A stretch of 64,000 bases of DNA from Desulfobacterales bacterium (GCA_026984935.1 JALSRD010000106.1:37918-101917), one strand, 5' to 3'. Positions 28,305 through 36,841 are shown, counted from the stretch's first letter. The notes: generated by a model not told the origin, from the sequence alone. Numbers and translations: made by a program.

Positions 28305-28498
28305 CCCTTTTTTTCCGTCACAAACGTATTATTATAGGAATCGGCAGGAATGCCGAAAATACTCTTGGCAGCCGCCGGCAGGACCGTCGCGGCAGCAGCC
28401 TTTAAACTTGACGGATTCCGACAGGTTCGTAAAAACTCGGTTGTGGATGGATTGCCGGCCTTTTCGCCGGAAAGCACGGTGCACAGTTGAGGATCAAC
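28305..28498. other. intergenic stretch downstream of the ubiB-like gene
   Basis: I see no gene and no clear terminator or promoter here. A GC-rich short inverted repeat, GCCGG-CCTTTTC-GCCGG-type, lies near 28455-28470. The rest of the gap is taken by the dispersed repeat that follows. Confidence 0.35.
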
Positions 28499-28622
28499 GA
28501 TCCCAGGCTGTTTTGAAGAGCAAAGCGACAACGTTCTCGGGATCCGGCGCAACGGCGCACCGCTTCCGAAAAAGCTGGCGCAAGCGGAAAGCCCGGACTT
28601 TTTTACGAAATCATCAACTTTA
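28499..28622 (+). repeat. dispersed intergenic repeat, copy 1
   Basis: This stretch aligns with the minus strand of 46247-46364. Shared blocks in the same order include AGCGACAACGTT, ACGGCGCAC, CCGAAAA, GCGCAAGCGG, CCGGACTTTTTT and GAAATCATCAACT. This copy ends about 35 bp before the PHP-domain gene and points toward it. It contains a near-palindrome (AAAGCCCGGACTTT) running into a T-run. Confidence 0.75.
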
Positions 28623-28657
28623 AACCGGGAACCATACGAAGCTCACAGGGAACAGGC

Positions 28658-29566
28658 GTGGACCACAGAAACCGTATCGTTTTTCAGAAACCCGATCTTG
28701 AAAACCTGACCCGCCACCGAACAGTGGTGGACATGCATTTTCACACCCGCTACTCCGACGGCGGCAGCGATGTTCACGAAATCGCCGCCCGTGCCCGCGA
28801 ACTGGGAATCGGTGTGGCCATCACCGACCACAACGAAATTGCGGGGGCGGTCGAGATCAGCCGCTGCAAAAACGTATTGAGCATCCCGGGCATCGAAGTC
28901 ACCTCAAGCGAAGGCAGCCACATCCTGATTTATTTTTACGACGTCAAAAGCCTGCAGAAATTTTACGCCCGGGACGTGCGGCCCTTTATGGGGCCATCGG
29001 TGATGCACTCCATCTCACTTCCCATGGAGGAAATCATCGCACGCGCCAAAGGCTACAGGTCGCTGACCATTTTCGCGCATCCCTTCAGCGCTGCTTTTAC
29101 GGGGGTCTGCAACTTTTACTTTCCCGGGAAGCGGCTGGACGCCATCCTGCAGCAGGCAGACGGTGTCGAGGCCATCAACGCATCCAACCTCACCAAGTGG
29201 AACCTGCGCTGCGCCCTGCTGGCCTTCAACCTCAACAAGGCCGTCACCGGCGGCAGCGACGGCCACAGCCTGAAGCACCTGGGCCGCACCGTGACCTACG
29301 CCGCGTGCAGGGGCAGCCGCCGCGCTTTTCTGGACGCAGTCAAACAGGGCCGCAGCAAGGTCGTCGGCAAGGAGATCGACCTTCTCCGCAAGGTCGCGTC
29401 AAACGGCGTCAAACTGAAGTCCAACCTGAAAAACACACCGGACCTGCTGGAAAAAAACATCCGCTACGGATACACCGTAATCAACAGCAAGTCGAAAACC
29501 CTTCGCGAACGCATGCGCCGGCATTTTCATACCAAAAACAAGGGCGTGTCCGTTGCGGACCGCTGA
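28658..29566 (+). CDS. PHP-domain metal-dependent phosphoesterase
   Basis: This 302-aa protein starts at GTG 28658 after AGGGAACAGG. The PHP metal-binding motifs are visible: VVDMHFHTRYSDGG (HxH near residue 26), VAITDHNEIAGA, IPGIEVTSSEGSHILIYFYD, TIFAHPF and VTGGSDGHSLKHLG. The family includes histidinol phosphatase, RNase AM and DNA-polymerase-associated phosphatases; this RNase AM-like stand-alone type is the closest, but the substrate is not determined. It is followed 57 bp later by asnS. Confidence 0.85.
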   Translation: MDHRNRIVFQKPDLENLTRHRTVVDMHFHTRYSDGGSDVHEIAARARELGIGVAITDHNEIAGAVEISRCKNVLSIPGIEVTSSEGSHILIYFYDVKSLQKFYARDVRPFMGPSVMHSISLPMEEIIARAKGYRSLTIFAHPFSAAFTGVCNFYFPGKRLDAILQQADGVEAINASNLTKWNLRCALLAFNLNKAVTGGSDGHSLKHLGRTVTYAACRGSRRAFLDAVKQGRSKVVGKEIDLLRKVASNGVKLKSNLKNTPDLLEKNIRYGYTVINSKSKTLRERMRRHFHTKNKGVSVADR

Positions 29567-29623
29567 GGGTGCCGCGGGCCCGGGCCCTGAAAATATCCAC
29601 CTACGCCACACGGGAGAAACAGC

Positions 29624-31009
29624 ATGCAGCGGATACGCGTCAAAAAGGCACTGGAGTCCCCAAGCGGCCGTGAAGATGTACTGATCAAGGGATGGGTGCG
29701 CACCCGTCGGGATGCCAAGGGGTTCTCGTTTCTCGAAATCAACGACGGTTCGTGCCTGAAAAACCTGCAGGCGATTATCGGGGCAGATACAGCCGCCTAC
29801 GCCTCCTTGAAACAGATCAACACCGGCGCTGCCGTGGCGCTGCGCGGCGCCCTGGTGGAATCACCGGGCAAAGGCCAGAAATGGGAGCTGCGGGTCGCAA
29901 CACTTGAACTGATCGGCGCCGCCGATGCCACAACCTATCCCTTACAGAAAAAGCGCCACTCGGATGAATTTCTGCGCAGCATCGCCCACCTGCGGCCGCG
30001 CACAAACAAGTACGGCGCGCTGTTCCGCATCCGCTCCGAAAGCGCCTGCGCCTTTCACCACTACTTCCGGCAGCGCGGATTTTACTACCTGCACACCCCC
30101 ATCATCACCGGATCCGACTGCGAGGGCGCCGGAGAACTTTTCCGCGTCACCAGCCTCCCGCCGCAGGTCACCGGCGAGGGGTCGCTGCCAGACCGCTTCC
30201 AAGACGATTTTTTCGGCAAGCCGGCCAACCTGACGGTTTCCGGACAACTGGAGGCCGAGCTGTTCGCCTGTGCGCTGGGCAGCGTGTACACCTTCGGGCC
30301 CACCTTCCGGGCGGAAAATTCCAACACACCGCGCCATGCGGCCGAGTTCTGGATGATCGAACCGGAGGTGGCCTTTGCCGATTTGAAAGAGAACATGGAC
30401 CTGGCCGAAGATCTGGTGAAAAAGGTCACCGCCCATGTCATGCAACACTGCCGCGCCGACCTGGAGCTGTTTGCGCGTTTCGTGGACAAGCGTCTGATGG
30501 CGGACCTGGAACGTATCGTCGACGAACCCTATACGCGCCTACCCTACGCAGAGGCGGTCCGTATCCTGGAAAAAGCAGGCCGGCGCTTCGAATATCCGGT
30601 GGCTTTCGGCAAGGACCTGCAGACTGAACATGAACGTTTTTTATGCGAGCAGCACTTCAAAAAGCCGGTCATCGTTTACGACTACCCAAGCGGGATCAAG
30701 CCCTTTTACATGCGTGCCAACGACGACGGCCGCACCGTGGCGGCCATGGACCTGCTGGTGCCGCGGGTAGGCGAACTGGTGGGCGGCAGCCAGCGCGAAG
30801 AGCGCCTGGAGGTCATCGAAAAACGCATGGCCGCAGCCGGCCTGGACAAGCGGGACTACTGGTGGTACCTGGACATCCGCCGCTTCGGCAGCGTACCCCA
30901 CGCCGGTTTCGGCCTGGGTTTCGAGCGTTTTCTGATGATGGTCACCGGCGTCACCAACATCCGCGACGTGATTCCCTTTCCGCGCACACCGAAAAATTTA
31001 GAATTCTGA
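29624..31009 (+). CDS. asnS: asparaginyl-tRNA synthetase
   Basis: This is a class IIb synthetase that charges tRNA-Asn. The 461-aa protein has an N-terminal OB-fold anticodon-binding domain (VLIKGWVRTRRDAKGFSFLEINDGS), motif 2 (FGPTFRAENSNTPRHAAEFWMIEPE) and motif 3 (GFGLGFERFLMMVTGVTNIRDVIPFPRTP). The ending FPRTP distinguishes it from aspartyl-tRNA synthetase. The ATG follows GGGAGAAACAGC. Confidence 0.96.
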   Translation: MQRIRVKKALESPSGREDVLIKGWVRTRRDAKGFSFLEINDGSCLKNLQAIIGADTAAYASLKQINTGAAVALRGALVESPGKGQKWELRVATLELIGAADATTYPLQKKRHSDEFLRSIAHLRPRTNKYGALFRIRSESACAFHHYFRQRGFYYLHTPIITGSDCEGAGELFRVTSLPPQVTGEGSLPDRFQDDFFGKPANLTVSGQLEAELFACALGSVYTFGPTFRAENSNTPRHAAEFWMIEPEVAFADLKENMDLAEDLVKKVTAHVMQHCRADLELFARFVDKRLMADLERIVDEPYTRLPYAEAVRILEKAGRRFEYPVAFGKDLQTEHERFLCEQHFKKPVIVYDYPSGIKPFYMRANDDGRTVAAMDLLVPRVGELVGGSQREERLEVIEKRMAAAGLDKRDYWWYLDIRRFGSVPHAGFGLGFERFLMMVTGVTNIRDVIPFPRTPKNLEF

Positions 31010-31085
31010 ACCGCTCCGCGGGGCCGGCGGCGGCGTGCACTTTTCCGCCCCCCCGTGAACGGCCGGCGGCCCGGCACGTGCCGCA

Positions 31086-33203
31086 CTACAGGTTCTGGGA
31101 CACCCCGGCGGATTCGAAAGAGGCCATCTCGCGCATGATACGGCAGGCCGCATCGACCACGCCCATGGTCAGGGCGGCCCCCGTGCCCTCCCCCAGACGC
31201 ATGCCAAAATCGATCACCGGCTCGAGCCCCATATGGGCCAGGGCAGCCGCCTGGGCGGCCTCCACCGAACGATGGCCGGCGATCAGGTAGCCTTTGATAT
31301 CCGGATTGATCAGGTAGGCGATCAGGCCTGCGGCCGTGGAGATCACACCGTCCAGCACCACGGCCACCTGCTGCGAGGCGGCCGCCAGGGCGGCCCCGGC
31401 GATACCGGCGATTTCGAACCCGCCCACCTTCTGCAGCACATCGAACCCGTCTTTGGGGTCCGGCCGGTGGAAGTCCAGGGCTTTCTGAATGATTTCGGCC
31501 TTGTGCGCCAGGCCCTGGTCATCGATGCCGGTGCCCCTGCCGGTGGCCTGCAGCGCCGAAATCCCGGTCACCGCACTGATGATGGCCGAAGACGAAGTCG
31601 TGTTGGCAATCCCCATGTCCCCCAATCCCAGAATAGCGATCCGGCGTTTCCGCTGCCGATCAAAGAAAACGTCCATGCCGGCGCCAAGCGCGCGGCGGGC
31701 CTCCTGCGCGGTCATGGCCGGCTGCAGCGCAAAATTGCGCGTGCCGCGGCGGATTTTTTTATCCACCAGCCGCGGGTGGGGCTCGAAGCCGGCATTGACC
31801 CCCATGTCCACCACACGGATGTCGATGCCGTGGTGACGGCACAAAACGTTGATGGCCGCGCCGCCGGCCAGAAAGTTCTTGACCATTTCGCCGGTGACCT
31901 CGGCCGGGTAGGCGGAGACGCCCTCTTCGGCCACGCCGTGGTCGGCGGCAAAGACGAAGAGGGCCTTTTCAGCGGCCTGCGGAGCGAGGCTGTTTTGAAT
32001 CAGGCACATCTGCAGCGCCAGGTCCTCTAATTTCCCCAGGGCGCCCAGCGGCTTGGTCTTGTTGTCGATTTTTTCCTGTGCCGCCGGCTGCAGGTCTTTG
32101 GACAGCGGGCGAATGGATTCGATGACCGCACCCGGGCCATCGCCGGCCGGCGGTGCGGCCACGCTCTGCGGCGGCGTTTTGCCGCCTTGAGCCCGGGCCG
32201 GCCCGGGCCGCGCCCCGGCGGCCGCTTCCGGCGGCGCGTCAAAACGAATGATGAACTTGAAAAAATCGCCCGACAGCACCGCCGGCATCAGGTCTGCGGC
32301 CGCATCGGGCGCCACGATGCGCTCGACCAGGTGTTCGAACAGCGGCGCTTTTTCGGCGATGACCCCCAGCGCAGCATGCATGTCGCTGCGGGTCAGGCCG
32401 TACGCGCCGCAGATTCGCACTTCCCTGTAATGCACCAGGTTGAGCAGGTTGGTTTCGATGTGCCCGTTTTTGTCAAGCCCGCTGAAAAAGGCCAACCGGC
32501 CACCCTTGCGCAGTTTGGCAACCGCGCGGCAGAAGGCGGCCGGGTCCGGACAGGCCGTAAGAGCGGCGTCAAAGTCCGCCATGTGCGTGTCCGGCACGCA
32601 GGCAATGCCGGTCTGCTCCAGAAACCTGGCCGCCCGGGCCGCCTTACGGGCGTTTTTTTCGATCACCAGCGGCCGCACACCCTTTTCCAGGCAAACCATG
32701 GCGGCGATCAGCCCCAGCGTACCCCCGCCGTAAATGATCAGTTTTTCGCCATCAGCGAGATCGAGCATATCCATGGCATTGAACACGCAGCCCGTGGGTT
32801 CGGCAAAACAGGCGGCCGCCGCGGGCAGGTCCGCGGGTACGGGTATCAGGTTCTCGCGCGGCGCCGCAACGCTGTCGCAAAACCCGCCGTCGATGTGAAA
32901 CCCCATGATGCGCATGTTTTCGCAGAGGTTTTCCCGGCCGCTGCGGCAGTAGGGGCACCTGCCGCAGGCCCGGCCCGGCCAAACCACAAAGCGCTGCCCG
33001 CTGTCGTCCGCGGCCAGCAGCTCATGGCCCAAAACGCGCGGGAAGACCAGATCGCGATGCCCGTCGCGCCACATCTTGGCATCGGTGCGACAGACAGCGC
33101 AGTGGGTGACCTGCAGCACCACGTCGCCGTCTTCGCCGGTCGCCGCGGGTTTTTCCGCGGGCATGAATTCCAGTCGTTGCAACCCGGTCAGTACCAGTTT
33201 CAT
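31086..33203 (-). CDS. fusion of a zinc-dependent medium-chain dehydrogenase with CobT
   Basis: Residues 1 to about 325 are a medium-chain dehydrogenase: catalytic-zinc candidates C35/C38 and H60-E61, the structural zinc cysteines C80, C83, C86 and C94, and a GGGTLG nucleotide motif at 159-164. A Pro/Ala/Gly-rich linker spans about 329-358. Residues about 360-705 are nicotinate-nucleotide:dimethylbenzimidazole phosphoribosyltransferase (CobT), with ADHGVAEEGVSAYPAEVT, GDMGIANTTSSSA and the catalytic Glu region RLGEGTGAAL near 671. CobT makes the alpha-ribotide of the cobamide lower ligand. The frame is uninterrupted. It is the last gene behind a cobalamin riboswitch, which supports a cobamide role for the dehydrogenase, perhaps on the lower-ligand base; the substrate is unknown. 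Confidence 0.93.
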   Translation of the reverse strand: MKLVLTGLQRLEFMPAEKPAATGEDGDVVLQVTHCAVCRTDAKMWRDGHRDLVFPRVLGHELLAADDSGQRFVVWPGRACGRCPYCRSGRENLCENMRIMGFHIDGGFCDSVAAPRENLIPVPADLPAAAACFAEPTGCVFNAMDMLDLADGEKLIIYGGGTLGLIAAMVCLEKGVRPLVIEKNARKAARAARFLEQTGIACVPDTHMADFDAALTACPDPAAFCRAVAKLRKGGRLAFFSGLDKNGHIETNLLNLVHYREVRICGAYGLTRSDMHAALGVIAEKAPLFEHLVERIVAPDAAADLMPAVLSGDFFKFIIRFDAPPEAAAGARPGPARAQGGKTPPQSVAAPPAGDGPGAVIESIRPLSKDLQPAAQEKIDNKTKPLGALGKLEDLALQMCLIQNSLAPQAAEKALFVFAADHGVAEEGVSAYPAEVTGEMVKNFLAGGAAINVLCRHHGIDIRVVDMGVNAGFEPHPRLVDKKIRRGTRNFALQPAMTAQEARRALGAGMDVFFDRQRKRRIAILGLGDMGIANTTSSSAIISAVTGISALQATGRGTGIDDQGLAHKAEIIQKALDFHRPDPKDGFDVLQKVGGFEIAGIAGAALAAASQQVAVVLDGVISTAAGLIAYLINPDIKGYLIAGHRSVEAAQAAALAHMGLEPVIDFGMRLGEGTGAALTMGVVDAACRIMREMASFESAGVSQNL

Positions 33204-33209
33204 CTCTGC

Positions 33210-33443
33210 CTACCTTTCATCGGCCGGCGGCGGTGTGCCGTCCAGCGGTGTTGCGGTAATCTTCAGCCTGTATATCGCGGCGGCCGCAAAGCGGCTCTCC
33301 CGCCGCATGCGCCGCACGTGCGCCTGGACCGTGCCGATCCGGTCGGCGGGAAAGACGCTGGCCTTGTCCAGGCCACAGACTGCATACCGGTCCGGCTTCA
33401 CGCGCACGTAATCTTCACCACATTTAATCACATAAAGTTCCAT
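33210..33443 (-). CDS. small conserved-looking protein in the cobamide operon
   Basis: This is a 77-aa soluble protein I do not recognise, starting MELYVIKCGEDYVRVKPDRY and continuing VCGLDKASVFPADRIGTVQAHVRRMRRE. It looks like a small beta-rich domain and has two cysteines. The ATG at 33443 has GGCGGGGGAC upstream. It lies between the TrpD-like gene (51 bp) and the MDR-CobT gene (6 bp), so it is made from the riboswitch-controlled mRNA. Confidence 0.7.
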   Translation of the reverse strand: MELYVIKCGEDYVRVKPDRYAVCGLDKASVFPADRIGTVQAHVRRMRRESRFAAAAIYRLKITATPLDGTPPPADER

Positions 33444-33494
33444 GTCCCCCGCCTTTCCGCGTCGGGCGGCTTTCAGGCTCAAAAGACCACGGTC

Positions 33495-34601
33495 TCAGGG
33501 CCGCATCAGCGGCGCCAGCTTTGCCAGTCCGACAGAAGGATCCGTGTTCTGGTATTGCACCCAGTTCGTGAGCACCTCCCGGGCGCCGCCGCTGTCTATG
33601 GCGGCGGCCGCCTGCCGGACACCGCCGGAAATGTCCGGCGCCGCACCGGCGACATAGAAAATCAGGCCGGCGTTCAACAACACGGCATCCCGGCGTACGC
33701 CGTTCTCATGTCCGCTGATCAGCGCTACCAGGCGCCGCGCCTCGACATCGATGGAGGCTGCCGGCGCCAGATCGTCGGGCCGGTGCGCTGCGAGCCCCGC
33801 ATCCTGCGGCCGCAGTCTGAACTGACGGATACCGCCGTCCGGGAGGAGCTCGGCACAATCGGTGGTGCCGCACACGGATGCTTCGTCCATGCCCTGTCCG
33901 GATCGGCCGATCCGGCCGTAACACACCAGCGCCCGCCGGTAGCCGATGGCCTGCATGGCTTCGACGACCGGCCGGATCATATCGGCGCTGTACACGCCCC
34001 GCACACCCAGGCTGGGCAGCGCCGGGTTGGCCAGCGAAGCCGCGATATTCAGTGTAGACCCGAAACCGATCTGCGAAAGAATGCGGCCCAGGGCACGCGG
34101 ATGGATGCGGGGGCTCATGCCGTTGAACAGTCCGATGCCGGCCTTTTCGATGCTGCCGGCCACCTGTGCGGCGCTGCACTCGACGTCCACGCCCAGGGCT
34201 TCGGCCATGTCCACGGTACCGCAGACCGACGTAATCGCCCGCGCACCGTGGCGTGCCATGCGGATCCCGCCGGCCGCGGCAACCACAGCGGCCGCTGTGC
34301 TGATGTTGAAGGTCTTAAAGGTGTCCATGCCGGTGCCGCTGTTTTCCACCAGCGGCTGTCCGGCCGGCACATGGACTTTGCAGGTATCCAGTGCATAGAT
34401 GGCCTCCCAGGCGCCGGCCACCTCGGCCCGGGTTTCGCCCTTGGCTGCCAGCGCCGCCAGAAAGGCGCCCTGCTGCATTTCGGTCACCGAATTTTGCAAA
34501 ATGCCGGTAAAAGCCTCCCGGGTCTGTCTGCGGTCCAGGTCGCGGCCGGCGATCAGGTGCGTGATGAGGGCGCCGAAGCGACGGTCTTCAGGGGTCAGCA
34601 T
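33495..34601 (-). CDS. TrpD-like anthranilate phosphoribosyltransferase paralogue
   Basis: This 368-aa protein belongs to the glycosyltransferase 3/TrpD family. It has the N-terminal helical domain (LIAGRDLDRRQTREAFTGIL, EMQQGAFLAALAAKGET), the PRPP loop ENSGTGMDTFKTFNISTAAAVVAAA (TrpD itself has GTGGD) and RHGARAITSVCGTVDMAEALGV. The Met in the PRPP loop and the absence of other trp genes argue against tryptophan synthesis. The ATG at 34601 follows AAGGAG. As first gene behind a cobalamin riboswitch and upstream of CobT, it may transfer phosphoribose to a lower-ligand base or precursor. That function is inferred. Confidence 0.85.
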   Translation of the reverse strand: MLTPEDRRFGALITHLIAGRDLDRRQTREAFTGILQNSVTEMQQGAFLAALAAKGETRAEVAGAWEAIYALDTCKVHVPAGQPLVENSGTGMDTFKTFNISTAAAVVAAAGGIRMARHGARAITSVCGTVDMAEALGVDVECSAAQVAGSIEKAGIGLFNGMSPRIHPRALGRILSQIGFGSTLNIAASLANPALPSLGVRGVYSADMIRPVVEAMQAIGYRRALVCYGRIGRSGQGMDEASVCGTTDCAELLPDGGIRQFRLRPQDAGLAAHRPDDLAPAASIDVEARRLVALISGHENGVRRDAVLLNAGLIFYVAGAAPDISGGVRQAAAAIDSGGAREVLTNWVQYQNTDPSVGLAKLAPLMRP

Positions 34602-34834
34602 GGAGATACTCCTTGAAATGATGGGGGTGCAACTTGCAAATAAGGCGCCGCCTTGCGGCTGGAAATACCACCAAGGTTTTGCAGGGACAGGGAAGTTGCA
34701 GATGTCGAAAGTGGAGCTATGGACAGCACTGGAGCCATGCCGCATCCGTCCCTTCGTCAAAAACGCCTCAACGAATGAAAAGATACGGATGCTTCCCAGT
34801 GAGCGATCCGACGGCGGCCGGTGCCGGTCGGTTT
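34602..34834. other. leader between riboswitch terminator and trpD-like gene
   Basis: About 230 bases of the transcribed leader downstream of the attenuator. I see no gene here. It ends with the AAGGAG ribosome-binding site of the TrpD-like gene. Confidence 0.4.
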
Positions 34835-34852
34835 AAAAAAACGGCACCGCCG
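34835..34852 (-). terminator. attenuator-type terminator behind the cobalamin riboswitch
   Basis: On the minus strand a short GC hairpin (CGGC-GGT-GCCG) is followed directly by seven T residues (34835-34841). A competing stem, TGCCG-TAAT-CGGCG, overlaps it and shares bases with the riboswitch 3' end. This fits ligand-controlled premature termination. Confidence 0.55.
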
Positions 34853-34861
34853 ATTACGGCA

Positions 34862-35041
34862 GGCAGGCTTTCTGGCTTGCGGATCTTTCTACTGGCCGCG
34901 CCTTCCCGGTGAACCCAGTGGCTTTTCGCGGCGGTCGTCCCCGCTTACAGCAATGACGGGCTTGCGATGGCTTTGCACCATCTTTCCTTTTATCGCGGCC
35001 GGCCGCACCACCGGTGCTGCGCGCCGCGCACCTGTCGTAAG
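34862..35041 (-). promoter_or_regulatory. cobalamin riboswitch
   Basis: The minus strand carries the cobalamin element in order: AAAAGGAA, GGTGCAAAGCCA, GCTGTAAGCGGGGACGACC, CCACTGG, CCGGGAAGGC, CCAGTAGAAAGATCCGC and the closing B12 box AAGCCAGAAAGCCTGCC. It sits between a strong promoter and an attenuator and leads into the TrpD-like, 77-aa and MDR-CobT genes. Adenosyl- or methylcobalamin binding would be expected to reduce expression of that operon. Confidence 0.95.
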
Positions 35042-35047
35042 GTTGCC

Positions 35048-35077
35048 TACATAGCGCACGGCGCTCCGGGTTGTCAA
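35048..35077 (-). promoter_or_regulatory. sigma-70-type promoter of the riboswitch operon
   Basis: On the minus strand TTGACA (35072-35077) and TATGTA (35048-35053) are 18 bp apart. The predicted start near 35041 coincides with the 5' edge of the cobalamin element. Confidence 0.65.
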
Positions 35078-35127
35078 GCAGATCCTGCCGGCCGATTTTC
35101 CGTGCGGCGGATTTCCCCGTTGGGGCG

Positions 35128-36084
35128 CTACAGCGAACGGATCTCCTGGCGCATGAACACGGCGTAGGAAATGCCGAAACTGATCAGCATCAGCGCAAGC
35201 AGCATGACGATGTAGGGCCAGACGACCAGGATACTCGCAGACAGCGGCAGGGGGCCCGAAAAGCGGGACATGGAGATCTGTTCCATGACACCCACCTGCA
35301 GTAGTTTGCGGGTGGTTTTGCGCATGGGGTCGATGATGGTGGAAGTCGCATCGTTGTACAGTTCCATGGGCGATGCCAGCAGGATCGCATTTTGGATGCG
35401 CGCGCTTTTCACGATGGCCGCCGGGTTGTCGGCGGCGCTTCCCGAAACCAGTGCGCCGGCAATGGCGGAAGCCCCCATGGAAACGAAAAAGGTAAAGAAG
35501 ATCCAGACGGCCAGCATCGACAGCGCCGAGGTGGATATGCTGCGGAAAAGAATCGAAAACAGGATCGCCACCGCCAGCCAGAGGGAAATATAGACGATAC
35601 TGATGCACAGGTAAACCGCGATCCTCAGGATTTCCTCGGGCCCGGGGACCACGCCGATGACGATCAGACCCAGCCCCGAAATGACCAGTACGATGGAGAC
35701 CAACATCAGCGCAATGATGAAAACGGACGCCATAAACTTGGCGTTGATCACCGCGTCCCGGTAGATGGGCTGCGCCAGCAGCTTGCTGAGCGTGCCCTCA
35801 TTGCGCTCGCGGTTGATGGCGTCAAATCCGAGGATCAGGCCGATCAGGGGCCCGAAAAAGGCCACGAACTGCACCAGTGAAAAGCCCACTCCCGACGCGG
35901 TGAAAAGCAACAGAAAGACGAAGCGCGGCTTGGCGGCCCCTTCCAGGCTGTGGCGGATATCAAGCCCCACCATGTAAGTGGAAACCAGGCTGACCATGGC
36001 GATCAGGGCAAACAGGATCAGGAAGCGGTAGCTGCTGAAATGATCGGCCAGTTCCTTTCTCAAAATGGCGCCAAAGCCCTGCAT
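35128..36084 (-). CDS. ABC-2 type transporter permease
   Basis: This is a 318-aa inner-membrane protein with about six helices. It begins GAILRKELADHFSSYRFLILF, has LILGFDAINRERNEGTLSKLLAQPIYRD, the hallmark of ABC-2/NosY-type permeases, and a long extracytoplasmic loop near residues 190-265. It follows the ATPase gene by 3 bp. The substrate is unknown; the neighbouring NEW3 protein suggests a cell-surface or glycan-linked export function. Confidence 0.88.
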   Translation of the reverse strand: MQGFGAILRKELADHFSSYRFLILFALIAMVSLVSTYMVGLDIRHSLEGAAKPRFVFLLLFTASGVGFSLVQFVAFFGPLIGLILGFDAINRERNEGTLSKLLAQPIYRDAVINAKFMASVFIIALMLVSIVLVISGLGLIVIGVVPGPEEILRIAVYLCISIVYISLWLAVAILFSILFRSISTSALSMLAVWIFFTFFVSMGASAIAGALVSGSAADNPAAIVKSARIQNAILLASPMELYNDATSTIIDPMRKTTRKLLQVGVMEQISMSRFSGPLPLSASILVVWPYIVMLLALMLISFGISYAVFMRQEIRSL

Positions 36085-36087
36085 GCT

Positions 36088-36840
36088 TCAACTCTCCTTG
36101 AAGTACTTCATGTAGATTTCTTCCAGTGTGTACTGCTCCTGCCCTACGCCCAGTTTTTCGGCGGCCAGCTTTTGCATGGGACCTTCGGCCACCAGATGCC
36201 CGCCGATCATGATGCCGACGCGGTGACAGATGCGCTGCACCTGGTGCAGCAGGTGGGAAGACAGCAAGACGGTCATTTTCTGCCGGCGGCAAAGATCCTG
36301 GATCATTTCCAGCATGCGGTTGGTGGCATCCGGATCCAGGCCCAGGGTGGGTTCATCCAGAAAGGCGATGCGCGGGTTTTTCAGCAGGATCTCGGCAAAC
36401 CCGAGGCGCTGGCGCATGCCGCGCGAATAAGCGCCCACCTTCTTGTGGGCCTCGTTTTCGAGGCCGGTCTGTACAAGCGCGGCTTCAATGCGCGCACGGG
36501 CATCCGCGCCGTATATACCGTTCAGTTCGGCGATATAATTCAGGGACTGCCAGCCACTCAGGTCGCGGTAAAACCCCATGTTCTCCTGCAGGTAGCCGAT
36601 TTGGCGCTTGACCTTGATGGGCTCTCGGGCCGGATCGATGCCCATGACGCGCACCTGGCCGCCGGTGGGTTCGGTCAGCCCCAGCAGCATCAGGAGGGTG
36701 GTGGTCTTGCCGGCGCCGTTGGGCCCCAGAAAACCGTAAACTTCACCCGCGCGCACGCTGAAAGTCAGCCCGTCCACGGCGGCCTGGCCATTGTAGCGCT
36801 TGGTCAGTTCCCGTGTTGCGATGACGTTTTCAGCATCCAT
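36088..36840 (-). CDS. ABC transporter ATP-binding protein
   Basis: This 250-aa ATPase has Walker A GFLGPNGAGKTTTL, the signature YSRGMRQRLGFAEILL and Walker B RIAFLDEPTLGLDP. It belongs to the NosF/CcmA-like group that pairs with ABC-2 permeases. It lies one base after the NEW3 gene and three before the permease, so the three form one operon. Confidence 0.92.
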   Translation of the reverse strand: MDAENVIATRELTKRYNGQAAVDGLTFSVRAGEVYGFLGPNGAGKTTTLLMLLGLTEPTGGQVRVMGIDPAREPIKVKRQIGYLQENMGFYRDLSGWQSLNYIAELNGIYGADARARIEAALVQTGLENEAHKKVGAYSRGMRQRLGFAEILLKNPRIAFLDEPTLGLDPDATNRMLEMIQDLCRRQKMTVLLSSHLLHQVQRICHRVGIMIGGHLVAEGPMQKLAAEKLGVGQEQYTLEEIYMKYFKES

Positions 36841-36841
36841 C

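Noticed and set aside
31072..31083. 12-bp palindrome CGGCACGTGCCG at the end of MDR-CobT
   Set aside because: It is likely chance in GC-rich DNA between two convergent genes, with no T-run on either side.
32187..34616. Very long open frame (about 809 codons) on the plus strand
   Set aside because: It is antisense to the MDR-CobT, 77-aa and TrpD-like genes, which show clear family motifs. Its own residues are low-complexity His/Arg/Gly-rich, as expected for a shadow of GC-rich coding DNA.
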